The position numbers and the translations under genes were made by a program. DNA of 64,000 bases from Candidatus Gracilibacteria bacterium. GTDB lineage: Bacteria; Patescibacteriota; Gracilibacteria; UBA1369; UBA12473. Positions 37,401 through 46,000 of the stretch are shown in pieces (within the stretch, counting starts at the first letter, position 1; each line of letters begins with the position of its first letter). Below the pieces are notes generated by a model that saw only the letters and a program-made list of their open reading frames with translations, searched no databases and was not told the DNA's origin. The stretch spans positions 186,001 through 250,000 of the forward strand of contig JBAZZS010000001.1 of assembly GCA_041658685.1 (NCBI GenBank), written 5' to 3'.

Positions 37401-40400
37401 TTCATCGAATATTAAATTAAAGAATTCAAGTAACAATAATGTATCCATCACTGTGACTCCGGATTTGGTGGGACAAAAAATGGCCACCATTACTCCGGCC
37501 GCTCTTCCCGCCGGAGAATATCGATTGCAAGTCATGGCCGGGGTTAAAAATACATCCGGTGTTTGTATGATGTCGTCTTGTTCTTCGGACACCTCCGCTT
37601 TTGAAATGAGTTTCAATGTGAAGAGCACCAGTGATTCCACGGCTCCAACTCTCACTCCGATGCTTCAGGCCAATACATCCATCCCGGTGAATTTGGGCGC
37701 AGGCCCCTTGGAATTTGGTGCCAATGAAGCGTTGGATCCCGGTACGGTTTCGAGCACCACCATCACCATGAGCCGAGGAAGCTCGGACGTGCCCGTGAGT
37801 GTCCGTTATTTTCCGGATGATTTTTCAATTCAAGTTATGCCGATTCAAACGCTCATGCCCAACAGTCAATATTCCGTTAATTTTTCTTCGCAAATTAAGG
37901 ATATGGCGGGGAATTCATTGAGTGACTTGAATGTGGTGTATCTCACCGGAGGCGCGGATAAAACAGCTCCGGGAATTAAGAGTGCCGAATGCGACGATTA
38001 TCGTTGTGAGATTCAATTCATTGAACCCGTATCCAGTGATGCGGCGGGAGGATCACGTTCCGCAAATAGTGTTTTGAATCATAGCAATGTGACCCTAACC
38101 ATGAACGGAGGCTCGGATCTCGTGGCGCCCAATGGACAAGGGGTTACGCCGATGATGTCTTATGAAGCCATGAACAATGCTTTAATCATCGAAGGCCTTG
38201 CCATGTCTGCGGGGGCTGCGTTTAGCGTCCAATTCAGCAATATTACGGATTTGGCGGGGAACATGATTTCGGCTCAAGGAAATAGTTCGGCGGGCGTCGT
38301 TCAAGACAGTAAAACCACTTTTGGGAATTTTGGAATGGGAGGAGATATGGGCGGGATGATGTACGCTCCGCCTACCATCGGAGAGGGTGGAATGATGGGG
38401 ACCACACAGTCCCAAGGGTTTGGAGCCAGCGGTTTCACGGCCGAACAATTCGCTTTTGGAGGCGCGGATATGGCTTATCCGTTCAATGCCACCGCAGGAA
38501 AAGATTCCAATGTTTTCCAAGTGAGATTTACGCCCAATGTGGCGTTGCAAAACGGAGATATGATTCAAATCACTTTCCCCAGAGGAACGGATGTTTCGGG
38601 AGTACGCCCGGACACGTATTCTTCTTTTTATAGGGATATGAATGAATCGTTTGGAGCCGGAGTGGTCGGATTGGACTCCTCTTTTGACAGCGATGGAATA
38701 TCTGTGGATGCTACGCTTCGAATTGTAACCTTAAAATTCTCAATCACGAATGGAACCCCGGGAGCTACAGACAGATATGTTATTGATTTGCGCGGGATCA
38801 TCAATCCCATCCTCGCAAAAGGCCCCGACACCTCCGGATATACAGTGGGTATAAAGGGGAATCGAGGAGAGACTCAATTGTTCGATAAAACCAGTATGCC
38901 GTATTACATTCAAGAAGGAGGCCAAAACACGATCACCGTCAATATTTTTGCCGGAAGCCAGCAAAGCCCGGTGAACGGAGCAACCGGAGATATTTATTTT
39001 ATGGCCGGAGGTCCGGCCGGTTCCATGGAGAAGAATGTAACATTAACGAATGGGATCATCACTCAAGTCGATGATGTAGCCGCAAGTAATGTTAATTTCA
39101 CCGGCTTGGGGGACGGATGTTATTTTGTCGCCACCGACTCAATGGTGACCTTGGGCAGTGTGGATTATTACGGACAAGATCGTCCGGAATCCATTTGTGT
39201 GGACGCGAACAACCGCACCAAAACCAAAAACATTGTGCTTCGTTCTTCAGACGATGACGTAAATACCGTGCCACTGACCGTTAAAATCACGGGAATGGAT
39301 TTCAATGGAAAAAGTGTGGAAATATTTGCCGGAGGACCGGGCATGTTTGTGAAAAAACAAATTGATGATTTGACCACGCCCGATGCCGACGGATACACCC
39401 TTCGTCTTAATTCCAACGGGCAATGGTTTGTTGGAATCCAACCCACGATGGCTAAAGGGAAAAACACGGGGATCCCGGATCAACTCCCGGGCGTTCCTCC
39501 TTCTCCCATGCAGCTCAATGTGAACGGGCTTGGAACCGGAACAACCACCATTTCAAGTGTCATGGGGATGAATCCTCCGGGCACCAGTTTTAATGCCACC
39601 ACAAACACCGTAACCTTCACTTTTGCCACCGCGGATAAGGCCGTCACCGGACAAGTGACGGACGGAACCACTCCGCTTTCCAATGTGCAGGTGTTTATCC
39701 ACAATCAAGGGTTTGGAATGCCCAGCTTCGGTCGTACGGACGGGACCGGAAATTTTTCCATCAATCTTACGGATTACGGTTCGTATGAAATCGGTGCATT
39801 TATGGATGGTCTTCCGCCCAGCAATTCCACGATTGAAGTACGCCCCGATGGTTCGGATCAAGGAAGCACGCCCGATATTTTCTATAAAGGGAAACAAATC
39901 ACGAATCAAAATCCTTTGGTGATCAAACTCAATAAACCCAATTTCAGTATTTCCGGAAAAGTATTGGATGCCAATGGAAACGGGATCAGTTACGCTCCGG
40001 TTTCCGCCAAGGATGCCAATGGGACTTTTGTCTCGGGAGGAACGGATGCTAGCGGGAATTACACCCTGTTTGTTGCTGCCGGGACATGGAACATTCGCAG
40101 TGAACTTCCCCCGGATAAAACCGATGCGTGCGGAACCTTTACAAAAGAAGTAGTCATCAGTGATGCCAGCAAAACCAATCAAAATATTGAACCCACTGCC
40201 GGCACGTGTGTGACTTTAAGTGGAACCGTCACGGCGAGCGGAACGGCTTTAGCCAATGTTCCTCTCTCTGTGGAAGCATGGGATACTGTGAATAATCGTC
40301 CGGAGATGGGAGGAGGTTCTCGCTTTTCTTCAACGGACAGCAGTGGAAATTTTAATGTAAAAGTCGCGGCAAACACAACGTATCGCATTGGAACATGGAG

Positions 40401-43047
40401 TCCGAATTCCGGAGAAATCAGTGCCACGCAAGTGGTGGTAGAAAGCGATATTTCCAATATTGCAATCACCAACGGGACCACGGGGGAAATCACGTTCTCC
40501 TTCACCGGAGGGACTGCATCCATGGAAGCGTTTGTGGAGCTCAAAAAATCGAATGACGTGTTCACCCGTATGAGTAAAAATCAAAAAGGGTTGGAGTCTT
40601 CATTTTCCCTCACCATGAAAGAAGGTTCTTACAATTACTTTGTGAATGTGATCGGGGTTGGAGAATACAGCGGTCCCGTCTCCACCGGAGGTACGGTCAC
40701 GATCGATCTTTCCGCCAAGCAACTCATGACTTTGAGTGGCAATGTGAAAGATACGGAAGAGAATATTCTTCCCGGTGTGTTGGTCTCATTAAAAGACTCC
40801 ACCGGATTTATGCAAAACGCGGTGACCAATGCCAGCGGGAATTATTCCATCAATGTGAAAGCCGGGAACTATGCGGTTTCCGTTTCAATGGCGGGTTATG
40901 TGGCCGGTGAATCTCCAAAAACGGTGGCGTTGACTCAAAGCATCGTCAATTACGACTTTGGAGGAGCCAGCCCGGATCAAGCGGCCATGATAAAAGCCCT
41001 CTACACGATTGAAGGAACGATTTATCAATCCAATGGAAGCACCCCGGCAAATGGCGGGTTTGTTACCGCGGTTGAAACCACCACCGGACTCACGGTGACC
41101 GGACCTATTGACGCTCAAGACGGGGGATACTCACTCCCGGTGAACAATGGAACATGGACCTTAAAAGCCGTGGCTCCTCTCCATGCCAAAACCACGCTGG
41201 GAACCAATGTGGTGGTCAATGCAGGAAATCAAACCGGGAAAAACATCACCTTGACCGCAGATGCGACAAAAGAAAGCACTTCCACCAGTAAGAGTTTGGC
41301 GGCCAATACCGGAGGAAGTTTCAATGACACGGGAAATACGGACATGAAAGTGACGGTTGGAGCCGGAGTTCTTGAAACAGGATCCGGAAATGTCACGCTC
41401 AATATGGAAAAGAGTTTCACCGCTCCGGATACCGCGAGCTTTGAACCGTTGGCAGATGCGACCTTCACCATTGAAGCCACCGGATCTTCCGCCATTAAAA
41501 CCTTGAACGGAAATGCCGAAATCACCATTGATTTCTCGGATTTGGTGGACAATCTTCCCGAGGGATACAATGAATCGGATCTTAAACTCGCGTATTTCTC
41601 CAATGAACGCAATGAATACATCCCGGTGGAAGGAGGGTACACCCTCGATCCAGTGAACAACACCATGACCGGGCTCACAAGCCATTTTACGGATTTTGCA
41701 CTCGTGTTTCCCACGGAAAGTGCGCCTGCAATGCCTACGAATTTAGCCGCCACAGCCGCCAATTCCACACGAGTGGATTTGACTTGGACTGCCGTGGATG
41801 GAGCAACAGGTTATGATATCTATCGCGATACAGACCCGAGTGGAAATTTTGCCAGAGTGGGGACTGAACCCACAGTGGGAGCTGTGACCAGTTATTCCGA
41901 TACCGGTTTGACGGCTTCAACGCTTTATTATTATAAGGTTTCCGCTCTCAATGAGATCGGAGAATCCGCGGCTTCATCCGCCGTGTCCGTGACCACGGAA
42001 GCAACGGCGCCCGATGAACCGGATGTCCCTGCAACCCCCACGGGTTTATCCGCGACCGCCGTAAGTTCCACGGGAATCAATTTAAGTTGGACCGCAGTGG
42101 CGGGAGTCACAGGATATGACATTTATCGTGCAACCGATCCGGCCGGCAGTTTCTCCAGAGTGGGGAGTAACCCAACCGTAGCCGCGGTGACAAGTTATTC
42201 CGATACCGGTTTGGCCCAAAACACCACGTATTATTACAAAGTGTCAGCCCTCAATGCGGATGGAGAATCCGCTGTTTCTTCCGCCGTGTCCTCTGCGACA
42301 TGGAGTGAGAATACCGGCACTTCGGTGGGGACCGGAGGTTCCAATAGCAATACACCGTATACGGAAGAAGAAGTGACTTCTGATGAAGAAGACGCAGTCA
42401 CAGGCGAAGAGGAAGTGCCCTCCGATGAAGAGGAAGTTTCCACAACTCTTCCCGGCGAAGAGGAAGTGATCTCCGAAGAAGAGGCAACAACCTCCGACTA
42501 TGTTGATCACTGGGCGGTTTCTTACATTGAAATCGTCAAGGATCGCGGCATTGCCCAAGGGATTGATGCCCTGCATTTTGCTCCGAATCAAACCATCACC
42601 CGCGCCGAATTGGTGAAGATGGTGGTGAATGCGGCCGAGTACACGGTCGAACCCGTGACTGAGACTGAATTCTCGGATGTGGATCCCTCGGCTTGGTACG
42701 CGCCTTATGTGGTCATGGCTCAAGAAAAAGGCATGATTCAAGGGTATGAAGACAACACATTCAAACCGGAACAAGCGGTGACTCGCGCCGAAGCGCTCAA
42801 GATTTTATTCGAAGGAGTGATCAAGAAAAATATTTTGCTTGATCCCAGCCAAGGCATGCTCGCCAACTTCGGATTGAGTGCCAATCCATTCACTGACATT
42901 AAAGTCGACCAATGGTATTCCATGTATGTCTTTTATGCTTACATAAAAGGCATTGTGTCCGGTTATGCGGACGGGACTTTTGGCCCGGAAAATTCCATGA
43001 CTCGCGCTGAATTCACCAAGGTATTGGTGCTTTCAATGGGTTGGTAA
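34489..43047 (+). CDS. Giant SLH surface protein (2852 aa)
   Basis: A signal peptide (residues 1-38, ends PKAEA) is followed by four ~125-residue repeats (starts near 39, 171, 302, 435; SNVTLADND..GRDF..W, NACGG..C, AQNQYKACV, FxCSG, paired cysteines). Next are Ig-like domains of the Big_5 kind with FxxxMNTGTLTSSNI patterns (about 785-1270). Many carboxypeptidase-regulatory-like domains follow (about 1480-2260; SGKVLDANGNGISYAPV, NASGNYSINVKAGNYAVSV). Two FN3 domains (about 2411-2605), an acidic Glu linker and three SLH domains (2670-2852) end it. It is probably a major S-layer or stalk protein bound to the wall through SLH. Convergent with the 43098 SLH gene; they share the DPSQGxL motif between SLH domains. 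Confidence 0.9.
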   Translation: MYSKSFTSFGRRAVAWTSLLALVFSFVGTNLSIPKAEAVSNVTLADNDANAGFTGQDFSSTWALQDPSVVNFISYQLFILRASMGAVDVNTVLTNACGGSACIARGNRNNIGDTSWTGPSQVTMDSANQPLDAQNQYKVCVLTVTTGNAGNSFACSGNVTLTGEAVPENPDVSNVTLQDNDNNVGIDGRDSSVTWTPPNPMPAGFQQSLIYIFRADKAGLTKDNVSVNACNGNPCTPAGNRTQAGDNSFTGPSNVTNDSDGQALNAQNQYKACVFVKTENGAGNSFACSGAVTLTAEQAPAGLSNVTLADNDINTGIDGRDFSVGWTNPNPMTSGYQNFKVYIFQSAMGGLSKDTVATNACGGAPCTAIATLNNAANNSFTGQNNVTNDSNNQALNAQNQYKACVLLTATGGNSFLCSGGVTITAEQQQAPASGGVTGLTLVDSDTTGFGLDGRDFQVSWTPLQTQPQGFTSYRIYIFQADFPVDGTTVMSNACAGQLCNPTGMLMLFTNNTYFLPQYLTGDSANQLWSPDNQYKACVLSDNSNSSNRKFDCSSNVSVTSDNVSDNMAPSVEHMSPTKGIAAANNYFYAKVFDEQTQAGEFGNAVDGQPEYIKLYYGQDLTVAQSEVIATPVEGDLFQFVVPGAAVPAAGGNYKYYIEAKDRAGNSKFICANSFANDATSCKANPFVVITAAAGPRSISGRTLIGVDQGLAETRVFITSWAIQSVTSDGSGNFSITNLPGGNGYELSAYKVGKCSIESYVFVDNQNNASNANLTLMSGCQNENGARTKITYSMPSNAMTGVDPSTNKIVAIASNPLDPSKVNNANAAAGSPLIFLTTDGNNKIAGSVVYCQSSSTPGCETYIGAADFNAIVFIPSASLTPQTSYSLIIGEGVTDAMGQPIEGNRLPAGHQINFFVGGAMMNQETMQQNFGSGGAYMPPYVSSTMPLSGMSISSNGKVTVEFNTTMNTGTLTSSNIKLKNSSNNNVSITVTPDLVGQKMATITPAALPAGEYRLQVMAGVKNTSGVCMMSSCSSDTSAFEMSFNVKSTSDSTAPTLTPMLQANTSIPVNLGAGPLEFGANEALDPGTVSSTTITMSRGSSDVPVSVRYFPDDFSIQVMPIQTLMPNSQYSVNFSSQIKDMAGNSLSDLNVVYLTGGADKTAPGIKSAECDDYRCEIQFIEPVSSDAAGGSRSANSVLNHSNVTLTMNGGSDLVAPNGQGVTPMMSYEAMNNALIIEGLAMSAGAAFSVQFSNITDLAGNMISAQGNSSAGVVQDSKTTFGNFGMGGDMGGMMYAPPTIGEGGMMGTTQSQGFGASGFTAEQFAFGGADMAYPFNATAGKDSNVFQVRFTPNVALQNGDMIQITFPRGTDVSGVRPDTYSSFYRDMNESFGAGVVGLDSSFDSDGISVDATLRIVTLKFSITNGTPGATDRYVIDLRGIINPILAKGPDTSGYTVGIKGNRGETQLFDKTSMPYYIQEGGQNTITVNIFAGSQQSPVNGATGDIYFMAGGPAGSMEKNVTLTNGIITQVDDVAASNVNFTGLGDGCYFVATDSMVTLGSVDYYGQDRPESICVDANNRTKTKNIVLRSSDDDVNTVPLTVKITGMDFNGKSVEIFAGGPGMFVKKQIDDLTTPDADGYTLRLNSNGQWFVGIQPTMAKGKNTGIPDQLPGVPPSPMQLNVNGLGTGTTTISSVMGMNPPGTSFNATTNTVTFTFATADKAVTGQVTDGTTPLSNVQVFIHNQGFGMPSFGRTDGTGNFSINLTDYGSYEIGAFMDGLPPSNSTIEVRPDGSDQGSTPDIFYKGKQITNQNPLVIKLNKPNFSISGKVLDANGNGISYAPVSAKDANGTFVSGGTDASGNYTLFVAAGTWNIRSELPPDKTDACGTFTKEVVISDASKTNQNIEPTAGTCVTLSGTVTASGTALANVPLSVEAWDTVNNRPEMGGGSRFSSTDSSGNFNVKVAANTTYRIGTWSPNSGEISATQVVVESDISNIAITNGTTGEITFSFTGGTASMEAFVELKKSNDVFTRMSKNQKGLESSFSLTMKEGSYNYFVNVIGVGEYSGPVSTGGTVTIDLSAKQLMTLSGNVKDTEENILPGVLVSLKDSTGFMQNAVTNASGNYSINVKAGNYAVSVSMAGYVAGESPKTVALTQSIVNYDFGGASPDQAAMIKALYTIEGTIYQSNGSTPANGGFVTAVETTTGLTVTGPIDAQDGGYSLPVNNGTWTLKAVAPLHAKTTLGTNVVVNAGNQTGKNITLTADATKESTSTSKSLAANTGGSFNDTGNTDMKVTVGAGVLETGSGNVTLNMEKSFTAPDTASFEPLADATFTIEATGSSAIKTLNGNAEITIDFSDLVDNLPEGYNESDLKLAYFSNERNEYIPVEGGYTLDPVNNTMTGLTSHFTDFALVFPTESAPAMPTNLAATAANSTRVDLTWTAVDGATGYDIYRDTDPSGNFARVGTEPTVGAVTSYSDTGLTASTLYYYKVSALNEIGESAASSAVSVTTEATAPDEPDVPATPTGLSATAVSSTGINLSWTAVAGVTGYDIYRATDPAGSFSRVGSNPTVAAVTSYSDTGLAQNTTYYYKVSALNADGESAVSSAVSSATWSENTGTSVGTGGSNSNTPYTEEEVTSDEEDAVTGEEEVPSDEEEVSTTLPGEEEVISEEEATTSDYVDHWAVSYIEIVKDRGIAQGIDALHFAPNQTITRAELVKMVVNAAEYTVEPVTETEFSDVDPSAWYAPYVVMAQEKGMIQGYEDNTFKPEQAVTRAEALKILFEGVIKKNILLDPSQGMLANFGLSANPFTDIKVDQWYSMYVFYAYIKGIVSGYADGTFGPENSMTRAEFTKVLVLSMGW

Positions 43048-43067
43048 ATCAATAGCCCATCGTAAAT

Positions 43068-43099
43068 AAAACAAGTCCCTTGAAAAAGGGGCTTGTTTT
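43068..43099. terminator. Bidirectional terminator between the two giant SLH genes
   Basis: AAAACAAG (43068-43075) pairs with CTTGTTTT (43092-43099), with CCC/GGG inside. It has A's on one side and T's on the other, so it can stop both convergent genes. The stop codon of the - strand gene lies in it. Confidence 0.85.
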
Positions 43100-46000
43100 A
43101 AATTCGCTCACCCCTTCTTGCCCTATGCACCTCCACGGTCAAATCGTACAAGTTGGTTAGCATTTTTGAAAATTCCACCCTGGAAATGGCCCGGTCTCCC
43201 AAGAATGTTCCGTCCCCATACCCGTGAATAATTCCTTTGCTGTAAGCGTACAAAGCATAGGGGGCATACCATTCGTTCAAAGACATGTCCAAGAATGGGT
43301 TTTCTTCAAGATTGAATTGAGATAACAAACCTTGAGAAGGGTCCAAGATAATTCGTGCTCCGGATGAAAGAAGTAACATTTTAAGCGCCTCGGCTCGCGT
43401 TGCCTCTTGTGTGGGTCGAAATGTTTGGTCCGGATACCCGGAAATTACGCCATGATTGAACCCAATCGTGAGATAAAAAGCATTATCTTGTGCATCCATT
43501 TCATCCAAAAACACCGAAATATCGGCCAGATTTAAAACTTGTGGGGCCTCTCCCAACAATGTGTCTTGCATAAAAGAAAGCATTGAAAGTTGCAAAATTT
43601 CCATACGGCTCAAATTCTCAAAAGGTTGGAAGAAGAAATTCGAGATTAAAAGTTGTAAGGGATCGGAAGAACGATAAATCGTTTGGACCAAATCCATCTC
43701 TCCGAAATTCATCAAGGCCTCTTCTCCCCATGTAAAATTCTCGGGAAGAAGGCTGTCTAAATTCTCCAAAATGTCGTCCAATGATTGGGTTGCAGGATTC
43801 CCATCGGAAATTTCAATATTGTCAGGGTTTTCAGCGGGCTCGGGAGTTTCGTCGGATTCAATTCCGGATTCGGGATCAATTCCAGACTCGGGATCTTCTT
43901 CCTCTTCTTCGGGAAAGGATATTCCATGACTTATTTCGCTCCCTCCTCCAACAACAGACGAAGATTCCTCTTCCTCCTCCTCTTCCTCTGAAGAACTCGC
44001 AATAAAAACGGGAGAAGAAGTCGTGCTTGTTTCATTCCCATAACTATCGATGGCCCAGATTGTGGCGTAATATGTTGTGTCTTCGCTCAATCCCGTGAGG
44101 GTGGTGGTGGTCGTGGTTGCCGTAGCTAGAGTCGCGTCATTGTCATCGTCCCACTCGAGCGCGGTGCCGCTTCGATTGCTCACATCGCTTTCCGTGGTCC
44201 CATACCAAATTTCATAATGATCAAAACGAGTATCCGTTGCAGCGGTCCATCCCCATGTGATCGTACTCGAGGTCGTGCTTGTGGCCGATAATCCGGCAAG
44301 TGCGGCGGGGCTCACATTATCAATCGTAAAATTCGAAGAACTCACACCGATACCGATTTCAGTCCCATCGTACGGGGTTATTTTTATTTGAGCCGTGCTT
44401 AAACTTGCGGTGGGTACATCCGTTCCGGATTCCCAAATCGCAGTGATCGTGTTCGCCCCGGAAGAGGAGGTGATGTAGCCTCCGATATTCCCGATTTGAT
44501 AGGCATTGTCATTTTCTACATTCGGGGTGCCGTAAGTTGCAGTGAGGTCCGACAAAGTTTCGGAAAGGGTCGCTTTCACCCAGCCCGCCCCCACATTGTA
44601 TTCAACCAGCGCTTGTAACGTATTGTCATCCGCGGAATCGTCCATAATGAAGGTAATCGTAACCTTTCCCGTGGAATCCGTCGCAGGCGTCCCGGAAACG
44701 GAAGCAACCGTAGGGGCGTCGTCATTGTCGGTTAGGGTAACGGTATGAATCGTGGTGGCTCCTTGGGTGGCATTGGTGGGGGAGCCCATATTGACGATGA
44801 TGGTTTCAGCTTCATTGGCTTCATCCAAAGAATCTTCAACAACAGTGATCGTGGCACTGGCCGTAGTGGAGCCGGCCGTAATGGTGAGAGGACTCGCGGT
44901 GATTGAATAATCGGTCCCGGATCCGGTCGCCGTACTTGCCGCATCAATCGTAAAGGGGATGGTGACATCCGCGTCAAAGGGGGCGGAAAGCTGGGCGGTT
45001 ATTGTAATGGAACCTGCCCCCTCATTAGTAGCCTGCCCGGCACCGGTCCACGCAACCGTGGGTAACGCCAAAGCGGACACTAAAACAGTGTCAAATTCAT
45101 TTAAGGCCGTATACGAGCTCAGTCCGATTTTCCCCGAAGTAAAAGTCGAATCCGTGGTGGATATTTCCAAAACATCATCCAGATAAATCTTAAGAACCGG
45201 GCCCACCGCAGATACAACAACTTCATAAGTGATGTCCGGAGTAATCGTCGCGGCGTGACTGACTAACTCTGTCACCACGCCATTCACTCGTTTTCGTAAA
45301 GTGAGGGTGTCCGCAGCCGAATCCAAAACAACCGAATAATAGTTATCAACATCCGTATAACGGAAAATCAATCCCGCAAGATTTTGTCCCACGATCTCAT
45401 CATTTCGCACCGTAATATCCGCTGAAAATTCATAGTTTTGCCAAGCCTCATTCCCGGCAATTGTTATTGCCTCAGCCGGTTTCACCACTTCGCTACCGGA
45501 AAAATTGATCTCCATTTCTCTTTCATGGGGCAATCCAAAACTGTAATCCGCAGCGGTATGAGTGGAGTCGGTCGAGCCTTCCCAAAATTGACCATCTTGA
45601 GTATAACTGTAAGAATCCGCCCGAATCATTTTGGAAACAATATGATCGCTGTAAATTTCCACATAACGATATTGATCATTACTATAAAAACTTGACGTGG
45701 TAATATAAGAGATTCCATTGAGCTGAACAAGGCTGTTGATATGGTCATGGCCTGTCATTTCCGCCACAACTTCCCCATGGCCTTCAAGAATGACTCTAAC
45801 ATCATCGGAATCATCTTGAGCCCAAAAAGCCTGAGCGTCTCCCGCATCGCGTGGTTCGGTAAGACTATAGTGACTGAAAAGAACCACTTTTTTGGTTGGA
45901 TTGGAATCAAGAATATTTTGCAGCCAAGTCGTGTGGGCGGCACTGCCCAAGTCACTGCCATAGCCTCCATAAGGTGCTTCAACATCCATGGCTAAAAATA